Shown here piece after piece: positions 33,000-43,441 of a DNA stretch of 64,000 nucleotides (the first letter of the stretch is position 1; each line of letters opens with the position of its first letter). The translations under genes were made by a program, and so were the position numbers. Origin of the DNA: Synaphobranchus kaupii (lineage: Eukaryota > Chordata > Actinopteri > Anguilliformes > Synaphobranchidae); contig CM056389.1 of the NCBI GenBank assembly GCA_029718625.1, positions 9,791,987 to 9,855,986 of the forward strand, read 5' to 3'. Under the pieces are notes generated by a model that worked only from the letters and a program-made list of their open reading frames with translations, was not told the origin of the DNA and ran no database searches.

Positions 33000-34513
33000 T
33001 CAGGGCCAGGGTCTCCACAGTGACTGGCTGTTTGTGGGGGATGTGAGAGCCTCTCTTTGGGGGCGCTGGGGAAGGTTGGGGTGTCCCTGTGCCAGGGGCG
33101 CAGTGCGTTGATGGGAGGGGTTACTCCTGAGGGCGGCTCCATGCTGCAGGCTGCAGTGCCAGTTCTGACTCCCCAGCTGGGCACACTGTCCCTTGGGCTG
33201 AGTGTGGGGAGAGTGGGGGCTGATGGGAGCTCTGGTGACCTGGCCAGGGTGTGTCAGGTGACGGGAGAGGGTGACGCTCAGCGCTGCCTCCACCCGCCGC
33301 CCCTCCCTGTCGTCCCGCAGGAAGCGCGCAGCTCGCTGCAGGCAGGTGGAGAACCCGTCCTGGAAGTCCTGCTGCTGCCTGCCTTCTGCTGCCCCTCTGT
33401 GACCAGCGCTCTGCAGGAAGAGGACTGTGTGCTCCAGGACTTCTGCTTTCTCCACTCTACCACTCGCCAGTGCCTACCAGAGAGAGAGAGAGGGGTTACT
33501 ACACACATACACTACACTGGGAGAGAGAGGGTTACTACACACATACACTACACTGGGAGAGAGAGGGTTACTACACACATACACTACACTGGGAGAGAGA
33601 GGGGTTACCACACACATACACTACACTGGGAGAGAGAGGGTTACTACACACATACACTACACTGGGAGAGAGAGGGTTACTACACACATACACTATAGTG
33701 TGTGAGAGACAGTGAAGCTGTATATGGGCGGCAGTGTAGTATAATGGTTAAGGAACTGGCCTTGTAACCAAAAGATTGCAGGTTCGATTCCCAGGTAGGA
33801 CACTGCCGTTGTACCCTTGAGCAAGGTACTTAACCTGAATTGCTTCAGTATATATCCAGCTGTATAAATGGATAATATGTAAAAACATGATTAAAAAAAA
33901 GTTGTGTAAGTCGCTGTGGATAAGAGCGTCTGGTAAATGCCTATAATGTAATTTATATATTGGCAGGTGTATGTTGGTAGACAGGTAAAGGTGTATATTG
34001 AGAGATTGGGCATACAGTGGCAGTAGCACTGAGAGGCAGACAGGGGGCGCTGGTGCTCACCTGGTGCTGGGACCGCTGCAGCAGCAGTGTTCTCAGACTC
34101 TCCAGACTGCGGTTCATTCTCTCCCTCCGACGCTTCTCCACCTGGGGTTTCAGGAGCTGCACGCGCACACAAACACAGAGCAGGTGATTAGGAGATATAG
34201 ATTACTTTTTCTTCATGTGCCTTTACAATCCCTCCGAAACAACCAGCCGCAACCACTGTAATGTTCGCCTTTTTTAACGAAGCCTCATGATATTTTCCAT
34301 GCAAACTGGCATTGACGTTCAATTAAAGCCATTTAAACATGACCGGAATAATCCAATATATTTCACAGGCTGCATAAAATAATTGCATTAAAGGAATCGG
34401 GTGATTCCCATTCCGCGTATATATCTTTGAATTCATCGCAAAAAAGTAACTATTATTCTTACCTTTCTGGCATCTTTCGCGTTTCCAGTTTCACTTCCAT
34501 CAAGCAACTTCAT
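33000..34513 (-). CDS. her7: her7-like bHLH-Orange repressor, inverted copy E (3 exons, 206 aa)
   Basis: On the - strand the coding exons are 34463-34513 ([17 protein letters not shown]), 34061-34156 and 33000-33473; all junctions are phase 0. It is divergent from her1, which is the usual her1/her7 arrangement in fish, so this is the best candidate for the ancestral her7. Exon 2 differs from the other copies at LLKPQVEK (Q for L) and LRTLLL (T for A). The exon 3 product from VEKAEV to WRPWP is identical to that of copy A, although the 3' UTRs diverge within about 50 bp of the stop. Intron 2 (587 bp) has about six minisatellite units and a tRNA-SINE. Confidence 0.88.
33483..33700. repeat. 36-bp minisatellite in her7-E intron 2, about 6 units
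   Basis: The reverse complement of the unit seen in copies A-D, in the same place relative to exon 3. Confidence 0.9.
33727..33952 (+). mobile_element. tRNA-derived SINE in her7-E intron 2
   Basis: A tRNA-like head carries an A box (TAATGGTTAAGGAACTGG) and a B box (GGTTCGATTCC, 33781-33791). It is followed by a body ending GTCGCTGTGGATAAGAGCG and TAAATGCC, a tail common in fish SINEs. Copies A-D lack it. Confidence 0.85.
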
Positions 34514-34670
34514 TTTTCTAATCCTTTTCTTGTGGGTAAAACAGAAGAGCCGGCAGTCCAGTCTGGTCTGGTAATCGGCTGTTGTTGTGGTCACGAGACT
34601 GTATCCTTGAGGTCTTCTCTGATAACGCTCGTTAAGTGTGTCTGAAATAAACCGCCCTCGCGGTCGCTTC

Positions 34671-34677
34671 TTTTAAA
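34671..34677 (-). promoter_or_regulatory. her7-E TATA-like box
   Basis: TTTAAAA on the - strand about 160 bp upstream of the copy E start codon. A GTGTGGCTGG block just beyond it also occurs upstream of copies B-D. Confidence 0.55.
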
Positions 34678-34689
34678 GCAGCAAGGCAC

Positions 34690-35570
34690 AGCGTGTGGCT
34701 GGCCACTCCCACGCGCCTGCCCCCAATCGCGTATACGTTGGCTATAGGGAAACCTTTTACTTATTTACAAAGTCTCGTTATGAACAGTAATGAAACAAAT
34801 CAATAAAATGCAAACTGCAAAAAAAAATATTTTCCTTAAATTAATTCCTGGGTTGGAGAAAAATCTGAAAGAGCGTCAAATAGATACTGGGAGGAGTAAA
34901 ATGAAACTAGATAACACAGAATAAATATAAATGGAGCTAAATATAAATATTTAATAGGCCTATTGAAACTTTTAGCCCACTGCTTTTCTCAAATATTGAT
35001 ATTTTAAGGACATATGTTTTCCGCAAGCTCGTTGCGGACTTTAAATGAAATTTACAGATCAAAAGGGACGTCACGGCGCGAGGCACAAGTTTTCTGGCAG
35101 GCATCTGACACGACTACTTCCGTAGGCACGTGGAGAGGAATGCAAAACACTTCTCCGTGACACCTCGGGTGTTAAGTGGGCTGTGGGCTGCGCGCAGAGG
35201 GCGCCCCGCTGGAGTTGGCACGTGGAGGCTTCCCAGCACGAGCCTGGCCACAGGTGTCAATACTAGCGAGGTTTGGGGTGGGCGCGCGTGTGCAGTGTCA
35301 TGACAAACCTCCCAGAACTCTTTTGATTGTAAATTTGGCGATTTTACGCGTGATCGTTTTATCTGCTTCACGGACACAAATTACGGCCTAACACAAAGTG
35401 TTGAAGTTTGTGGGTGCTTTTGAAAAGACTCATGTTTGTATAGATGTTATTTACGCTGTTGTTGGCTGTGTTGCTAGGTTTGCTGTTATTGGTATTTCTT
35501 ACTCCTGTCGTTCCAGGTGTATAGGTCAGATATAAACTCGTCATTTAATAATTTAACAAACACTTTAGAT
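34690..35570. promoter_or_regulatory. her1/her7 intergenic region, her7-proximal part
   Basis: Two CACGTG motifs (35127-35132, 35219-35224), which Her dimers can bind, and an AGGTGTC T-box-like half-site (35252-35258). No coding sequence. Function is inferred from motif content and position. Confidence 0.4.
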
Positions 35571-35571
35571 C

Positions 35572-35755
35572 AGGGCTGCCCAACCCTGTTCCTGGAGATC
35601 TATCTTCGGTTTTCATTTCAACCCTAATTTGGCACACCTGATTCTACTAATTGGCAGCTCAAATAGATCTCTAGCTGTTGAATGAGGTGTGCTTTGTTAG
35701 GGTTGGAGTGAAAACCTACAGGACGGTAGATCTCCAGGAATAGGGTTGGGCAGCT
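35572..35755. mobile_element. 184-bp foldback MITE
   Basis: The left end GGGCTGCCCAACCCTGTTCC is mirrored by the right end GGAATAGGGTTGGGCAGC. Inner blocks (GGAGATCTA, CAACCCTAA) are also mirrored. No coding capacity. Confidence 0.8.
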
Positions 35756-35838
35756 AGATGTTGCGCACTGGTTTCAATTTTATCAACAAAAGGTGAACCA
35801 GTTTACATTATTTGATTAGCAATACGATGGCGTTTGAG

Positions 35839-36110
35839 CGTGGGAATCGACGTGGTCATCAGTTCCTGCGCGTGCCTATCATTTGAACGCCAACGAACAC
35901 GTACTTTGTTCCGTTTGTTCCCAAGTTGTGTTACTTGAGCTATAAAAAAATCAGTTCCCAGAACCCAATAGCGTGGGAGCGACTGGAGTCGTTGATTTTC
36001 TCTCCTTGACCAATTCACAGGGCAATTCATACGGACGTGACAAATGTTTTCTGACTCGCTTCATGCTTCGTTATGGCACATGCGCGCATGGGTAGCACAA
36101 TCTGGACACC
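35839..36110. promoter_or_regulatory. RBPJ-like sites in the her1/her7 intergenic region
   Basis: CGTGGGAA at 35839-35846 is a full RBPJ match, followed by further TTCCCA-type sequences. Similar strings occur in the her7-B to D enhancers (GAGCGTGGGA). Confidence 0.4.
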
Positions 36111-36566
36111 ACAACGACGCATTTGGTGTTGAATGAAAAATGAACCCTGCTAACATCCCTATATTGAGGTCCAGTTATAGACTCGTGTCTTTGCACTCGG
36201 AAGTGGGCTACCGTGACACCCAGAGCTTGTCAGCCTTCTGCAGTGTCCGCTTACATTGCCATGCGCGAGCCATTAACCCGTTTAACAACCACGGTGAGCA
36301 GAACTGAAGCTACCCATCCCGCAAAGTGCGCTCATTTGCAATGGAGTGAATGCAGTCTAATACCTAACATTACTGATCTGCAGAGGAATACGTAGGCCTA
36401 TTAACAAACATGATGCACTTTGGATTGTAGTAGAACACTTAGTTCAGATTTCTTTACATATATTTGGATGATCAGTTATTTTATTTATTAACATTTTTTG
36501 TACATGTAGACTTTTGTGAGGTTGTGAGGTTTGGAGTTAACTAAATCACATCGAACACTTCATGGC

Positions 36567-36761
36567 CACGTGACAGTAACCCCGCAGTGTTCAATATTGA
36601 ACTGACCTTCGTCGGTACCCGCTGTGATATTGTTCATTTTAGGTTGGACAAACGGTTTCTGTTTCTGCAGTTAAGAAAATTAACACGTCTCATCGTTCCC
36701 ACGACGACGGGAGGCAAAGCGCGAGCGCGTTCACGTGGGAAAGCGGTTTCGTGACTTTGAT
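36567..36761. promoter_or_regulatory. CACGTG / RBPJ / TCF-LEF cluster
   Basis: CACGTG lies at 36567-36572, TTCCCACG (reverse RBPJ) at 36696-36703, a fused CACGTGGGAAAG at 36732-36743 and CTTTGAT (reverse TCF/LEF) at 36755-36761. It is the densest clock-type site cluster between her7-E and her1. Confidence 0.5.
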
Positions 36762-36979
36762 GTTTGGCCCCGCTGCGTATCAATTCTAACAGGTTATAAA
36801 ACGTGTAAGGTGTGTATATTCGCCGTTCCGTTTTTTTCCCAGGCTGACACAGGCAGTTTTAAGCGCTCTCCCACACTCACACTTGCTGAAGCATCTTCTC
36901 TTGACACAACTGCAAACGCAAATATAAGGCACAGGATGACCCAGGTTTATAAGCTTCTATTTGCACAATTGTTTTAACC

Positions 36980-37480
36980 TTGTTGGTAAATATCAATTAA
37001 ATTATTTTCAAGAAAAAAAATCCCTGCTATAATTAGGTGAGCACTTTTAGTCTTTAGAATACAGCAATATACCGTAAATACACTGAATATAAGTGAAAAA
37101 GAAACATGCACGTGCATATACGTTCACAGATGCGTACATGTAGATGTCTTTAAAATGGTTCACATTGCTTGGTGTGGCTAACAACTTTAAGTGCCTCCAA
37201 AATCACAGCCCTGAGGAAGATGAGCAGATAAGGTTGTATTAAATAAACAGGACAGGTAACAAGCTATATTGCACGTTGAAAAAAATGGGGAAAGTGTATT
37301 CGCTTATAGAAATATAATTGCTCAGAGAAAATAATTTTGTTTACAAAGTAATACAGAATCTTTAAACTTCCTCCGGATTGTTTGGTCTGTGCTTGTGGCC
37401 TGCCGTCTTCAATTCAAACTACATTTCCCATCATGGTTAAGTACGGAGACTGAGTTGGCCATTATAGGTATTCTTGGGGG
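36980..37480. other. Intergenic; no gene seen
   Basis: AT-rich unique-looking sequence without coding signal. Confidence 0.5.
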
Positions 37481-37644
37481 TCATTGGCTGTGTCCGAATC
37501 AGAGCCCTGTTCACTGTCCCCTGTCCACTCAGACTCCTGTCTACTATGTGCCCTGTCCCCTCACTTTGCAAACAGTGTGCGAAAGAAATCCCACAAAACT
37601 CTTTCCAAACTAGTGAGGAAGTAATTTGTAATATATACTGTATA

Positions 37645-37948
37645 CAGTGAGCACCATAATTCATTGGACAGTGACACATATTTTGTTATTTTGGTTCTGT
37701 ACTGTAGCACTTTGAGTTTGAAAGGATACACTGACAATGAGGTTGAAGTGCAGACTGTCAGCTTTAATTTGAGGGGATTTTCATCCATATCGGATGAACC
37801 GTTTAGAAATTATAGAACCTTTTGTACATAGTCCGCCCCATCAAAAAATATTGGACAGTTTAATATAATGTATACTAAAGTAAAGACATCAGGAAGTCAT
37901 GGTATGCAAAGGATATGCGACCAAATATTAAAATTATGGTGCTCACTG
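37645..37948. mobile_element. 304-bp Tc1-type MITE
   Basis: Inverted termini CAGTGAGCACCATAATT / AATTATGGTGCTCACTG are flanked by TA. No transposase. Confidence 0.85.
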
Positions 37949-37956
37949 TATATATA

Positions 37957-38462
37957 CAGTGCCCTCCACTATTAGTCAGGAGAAGAAACCCTTAAAGTGA
38001 TCCATCCATATCTACTGCATATCTGGCCGTAGAGTGATGGTTTGAGGCTCGTTTGATACCTTAGTCCCTTGATGACTTACAGCAATTTTGCCAGTCATGT
38101 GTTCCATACTGTACCAGTGTAATTTACAGCTAAATCTAGTCTCACCCCCCAATTCCCATAGCGATCCATTTAAATGCAGAGAGGTTATAGTATCGTTTGT
38201 AACAGTACCTGAAAATAAGATATTGAGAGTCTTTTGATGTTGATGGGTCACAGACTTGAATACTGACTTTGAATACTTATGCACATGAGAGATTTCAGTT
38301 TTAGATTTTTAATACATTTGCAAAAATGTATTACTTTGTCATTATGGGTTATTGAGTGCAGATTGATGGGCAAAAATGGCAATTTTATCCATTTAAAATT
38401 AAATCTACAACACAATAAAGCGTGCAAAAAGTGAAGGGGGTTGAATAATTTTGAGTGCAACT
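37957..38462. mobile_element. Second Tc1-type non-autonomous element
   Basis: Starts CAGTGCCCTCCACTATTA and ends TAATTTTGAGTGCAACTG, next to TA. The interior shares long blocks (GTGATCCATCCA, TCTAGTCTCACCCCCCAAT) with the large palindrome at 57424-58592. Confidence 0.65.
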
Positions 38463-38849
38463 GTATATTTTTTTTTTATTGAGAATATCAATCAGTTAAC
38501 ATATGATGATTGTTACAAAGTGAAGATTATGAATGAACATAGAATTAACAAAAATAAAAAAAAGAATAGTTTGTAATATGAACCTATCTTGTACCATAGA
38601 TATGCATATACACTCTACGTCTTTTACGTTTTTACTTCTGGGTTACTTACTGAAATTGTCGGTGCACCGTTCTGCAGATGAGTGTGCTCCTGAATTCCCT
38701 CAACAAAACCCCGGAAATAAGGGGTTCATCCTGTTAAGTTAATTGCCCCCATTTGTGAGAAAAAGTCGCCCACTCAAAAGCTTTTTGACGAAGTGGACTC
38801 AAATATGCGCCCTCAAAAGGGTGTAGGGTTCGTTTTCGGACACAGGCAT

Positions 38850-40140
38850 TGTCTCGCTGGAAGATCCATTTTGTGCAATATTTCAGCTTCCCTGAAGGAA
38901 CCAGCTTCCAACACATCACATTCTTTTCAACATGAGCATCCTTCTGACGTCAAGTCCACTGCTGATCTGCCCAGCCAAAAAGTTCATTCTGGTCTCATTT
39001 GACCATAATGCATGGTTCCAAGTAAAGTTGCGATACCTTTAATCAAACTCCAGGAATGTTATTTTGTTTTGAAGAAGTCTCCTTGTTTCTCGTCTATTCT
39101 ATTATCAGAAAATATTTTAAAAGCAGCAGTGAGATTGACACTAACACATTTTCTCATATCTGCCTTTGTCAGTGTGACTACAGGTGTGTAGGGTAACCTG
39201 TCGAGGGCAATTTCAAAGGCCCACGGAGGACCGCACTCCACTGTAACCTCAATTACTGTTTTATTGATTTACTGTTATGAGGAGGCTGTCAGTGACCGTC
39301 CTTTTGGGTTTGGAATCTCTAAAATAAACTGATTTTCGCACCCAACACCCCCCCCCCCCCCCCCCCCACTCCCCCCTCTCTCTCTCTCCGTCGCTGCGCC
39401 TGGATTGCCGCGCCACGCTTCTCACCTCGTGACAGCGGCACCCAGGGGTTGTAAAATCGCCAGGAGCTACAGTGCGTAATTCGGGAGCGCGTGGCAAACA
39501 GGGGGCCATTTGCCCGCAAAAAGAAAATAACAGAGCAGTAGCCAGATGACCACATTTTGGACAGGGTGCCCGGGAAAATAATGATGATGATGGAAATACA
39601 ACGGCCTCTTGCCCCTCACCCGCTCCCAAACGCTGAAATCCTCGAGCTTTTCAAGAGATTCCCACGCTCGTGCTGCGTAGCCTATGTATAGGTTGTATTG
39701 TAGGTTTACAGTACATGGGCAAGCAAGCGTGAAAGTGACCCTTTGAGAACGAGAGAAGGACCTATACCCTTCCCTTGCACGATCTTCAACACAATTCGGA
39801 AAACAACTGACAGTGTAGTTTTAGCGGTGTGGGTGGGTGCACAATAACACAAAATTAAGTGGCAGCTTTGTAAACGATTCAAACGTGTGGGAAAACTAAA
39901 CGAATGTCTCAGCGTGACGTTAAATAATGTTACTAGGCAGCATCCGCAAATCAATTCCTCATTCGATGCATTTTAAACTTTTTAAACTAACACAAAATTA
40001 GTTTGCCATAAAATTATAAAAACGTAAAAGAGTGCAATTGTGTTGATACTCTTGACAGATACAATAAGACGATCAGATAAGCAAATGCATCCGCATTTTC
40101 CTCATCCTTCGCTTTCATAAACGTATAGCCTACACACACT
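38850..40140. other. her1/her7 intergenic; no gene seen
   Basis: No coding signal. Contains a C run at about 39350-39367 and a CT run near 39375-39388. Confidence 0.5.
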
Positions 40141-40149
40141 CGCGCACAC

Positions 40150-40176
40150 TTCACACCGAGGTGCAACTTCACACCC
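40150..40176. promoter_or_regulatory. Clustered T-box-like half-sites
   Basis: TTCACACC (40150-40157), AGGTGCAA (40159-40166) and CTTCACACCC (40167-40176) are adjacent; the first two form a near palindrome. Tbx6-type factors bind TCACACCT/AGGTGTGA and drive her1/her7 in fish. Confidence 0.45.
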
Positions 40177-40764
40177 ACGCGCAGTGGACTCTTCACTCCG
40201 CTATAGGCCACTCTACAGGGACTCCGCTATAGGCCACTCTACAGGGAAGCCATTAAACCCCTGACCCCCTTATCACGTATTAATGGTTCAAACTTTACTT
40301 TGTAAAGGTAAACTGCCTTTACTCGAAGAAATTTAGGTATTAGGTCTGCAGTTTTTTTTTCCAGATCCCGTTCAATTAATTTCCATTCAATTTATGACTA
40401 CATTTCTCCCTCGAATCGTAAAATAGTCATGTTTTGCACACGTAGGGCTACTGTTCTCCTACCTTCCTGTAAATATTAGTGATAACCAGTATCCAACTAT
40501 GCAGACGTTTAACAAGGTTAACCGGAACATTCACACGCTAATGTTCAAGTCCAAAGTTGTAGACTATATCTGTGTGTTGCATGAACAGATGGTCGATCTG
40601 CACGAGGTGTTCGTTACAACGTGGACAAATGTATGGAAGATTCGCACTAGCGCGTGCATCGTTAAAGCCTGTTGTCTGGGTTTCAACAGGTAATGGTGCG
40701 ATTGTGCGTTTTCTGTCACTTCGATTGAACACTTCAACTCTGCTCCCACGAGAAAGTTCTGACC

Positions 40765-40801
40765 TTCTCACGAGGACACTTTTCAGATTCATTCGTGGGA
40801 A
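40765..40801. promoter_or_regulatory. Paired RBPJ-like sites
   Basis: TTCTCACG (reverse, 40765-40772) and CGTGGGAA (40794-40801) lie in opposite orientation 1.4 kb upstream of her1. Confidence 0.4.
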
Positions 40802-41300
40802 TTTAAACGCGTCAGACAACATTTTTACACTTATTATGTGATGCTATTTTAAAGTTTGATTCTATACAGAATGACCACCATATATAACCAAACCATAAAA
40901 TATGGCTTACTATGTATCTCACATGCACTGTAAAATACCCAGTGTTAATTCAACGCTAACAGAGTACACATGAGTCCAATAGGGAGACCACATGTACTCT
41001 GTAGTAGTTTATTTAACACTGAACATTTTACTGTGTAGAAATACAAGATCTTACAATAGAAAAAATGCAGAGAAGCCAAAGCTTGTATGGGCATTGCAAG
41101 GAAGTTCTTTTTTTGCAGTTATTCCAATTTATATGATACGCCATAAACAGCAACTAGTGCAATTATTGCAATTATTTAGTTCCCACCGATAGTTACAAGT
41201 CATGCGAAAGGTCCGCAAGACGAGGGGGATGGGCCAATCGAGGAAGACACATTTGCGACGAACTTTAAATTTTATTGATCTTGGACTCATTTTGTCGAGC

Positions 41301-41308
41301 AGGTGTGA
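41301..41308 (+). promoter_or_regulatory. T-box half-site AGGTGTGA
   Basis: An exact T-box consensus about 860 bp upstream of the her1 start codon. Confidence 0.4.
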
Positions 41309-41955
41309 TATGCGCGTGGCCAAACTCTGAAAAGGCCGAGGTGCCAGGTGGTACTTGTGGATCGAAAAGGTGTTAGATGCTCTAAACCTGTAAAGGCCAA
41401 ATTGACCATCATATTTAAATTACATGAATATCTGTTTGCTCTGGTCGATTGAAGATCTCAATAAAAGTATAATAGTATTATTACTTTACAGTTGTTTCAA
41501 AATCCCGGTCAAAGGGTTAGGTTAGGGTTAAATGTACACAGCAAAGACAAACTGTAGCGCACACCACATAGCAGCCTGTTTTATCGTCCATTCCAGTGTC
41601 ACGATCATTTTTACCAGTTTAAATCAATAAGTACGATGGTGTGCCTGGTGAAAATACAACAATTTGCTACAGTATTACTTGTACATATTTTTATTATTAT
41701 CATCACGTTGAATTGTTTTTAACCCTTCATGTGAACTTTAAACTGTTGGTATACATTCTCATGTCCCCATGACAACTGTCATATTGCAAGATAATAGAAA
41801 TAACAACACAAAAGAGCAAAGGTTGGACAATTAACTTTTTTGATTTTCCCTTAAAAATTAAACTAAGCCAATCTACATTTACACAAAACGCCTCCCCTGA
41901 TGCTAACCAAAAAAGTTGTGAACATACGGTTGTCTACGTCACTGTCACCTCTCAA

Positions 41956-41990
41956 CCAATGGCAGACCTGTCCGACTGCAGCATAAATAG
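41956..41990 (+). promoter_or_regulatory. her1: her1 core promoter: CCAAT and TATA-like boxes
   Basis: CCAAT at 41956-41960 and CATAAATAG at 41982-41990, followed by about 170 bp to the start codon. Spacing is standard for a TATA promoter, with transcription start expected near 42012. Confidence 0.65.
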
Positions 41991-42160
41991 AGGTCAAGGG
42001 GCTTACCGCCCTCAGATTGCTTCACCTTCGTGTTGTGGATACATTTTTCCTGCGGTTATTTTGGACGCACGGACCTTGGAAAGTTTTTTTGTGCACTAAT
42101 AATCTAAGAACTTTACCTTGCTTTACCCTCCTCTGGGTTATACTTAAGAAGACAACCACG

Positions 42161-43217
42161 ATGAGTTCCAAACGGGATATTTCAAAAGGGACAAACAGAG
42201 TGAGTTTTTGAATCGGATTATACAAATTAGTCGTACAAAATTGTTTTATGAAAGTTTCCAGAAACGGTAACCCACATCTGGAATGTATCGATATTTTGTC
42301 GTTTCTTGAGTTTATCTCAGATGTAATTGACGATTTCAGTATAATTTCGGGCATTGTAATTTCGGACGAAAATTACAATGGAAAACCTACAGTGGAAAAC
42401 CTAGCCTTCAAAATACTAACTTTAATATATTATATCTCTTTCTACCACACACATATACGCTTACAGATAGAGAGAGAGCGTTATCCACTGTAATTACATG
42501 TAGCCTTCTCTTAAAAGTTGATGACTAGTTTTTTTCTGCATGTTTCTAACGGTCCGTGTCTTTCTTTGCAGGCCCTGAAGCCGGTGATAGAGAAGAAGAG
42601 GAGAGACCGAATAAACCAGAGTCTAGACGAGTTGCGAACACTGCTTCTGAGCCACACACTGGACACGGTCAGTTTGCATCTTTTTTCGTCTGATTACTTG
42701 TCCATAGGTCAAACGGTACTGCGCAGGCGCGGTAACGTGCTGGAAAGCGATTCCACCAATGCTGCAGTTTCACGGGCTTTATGCGTAATGTAGTGGCCTG
42801 TTCATGTATTTGAACGAGTGTTAGCAGTTTGATGATCAATCGACGTTTTAGCGATCAGTTTTCCTATTACGGTTAATTTACTGCATTCGTATCACTCAAA
42901 AAAATAAAAATAAAATGTGTATCAATATTGCCACCCTGTATTTCTTATAATTGCCATTGTTCTTCAGTTCGTCCATTGGCTCAATACGTGTAAAGGCCGC
43001 ATTATGGAAAATGTGTAATTATCCGTAAGCATGTTAGTTTACACCCGGATTTGCTCCCGTTCCACAGCGGCTACAGAACCCCAAGCTGGAGAAAGCAGAG
43101 ATCCTGGAACTTACTGTAGAGTACATCAGAAACAAAACTAACAGAGAAACAGCCAGCTGCAACAGAGGTACCTATCTTACCTGTGTGTGTGTGTGTGTGT
43201 GTGTGTGCAAGCATACA

Positions 43218-43260
<43 letters not shown>

Positions 43261-43347
43261 ACAGGTGTGATGTATATTGTGCTCTGGTATGATGTAACGG
43301 CTCAAATTCTAATTTATGTTCTAATGTTTTCCCTCCCAAACCTCTGT

Positions 43348-43441
<94 letters not shown>

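Larger units (their letters stand above)
37487..38846. mobile_element. Element X copy split by Tc1-type insertions
   Basis: The left part (37487-37642, TGTCCGAATCAGAGCCCTGT onward) and right part (38464-38846, ending near GGACACAGG) belong to the element described at 6775-7290. The two parts are separated by two other elements. Confidence 0.75.

Noticed and set aside
36696..36743. A classical Su(H) paired site
   Set aside because: The two RBPJ-like sites face away from each other and are about 30 bp apart, unlike the head-to-head pair with about 16 bp spacing.
39261..39629. 122-codon reverse frame
   Set aside because: Runs through a poly-C/CT tract, has no recognisable domain, and lies in the her1/her7 regulatory interval.
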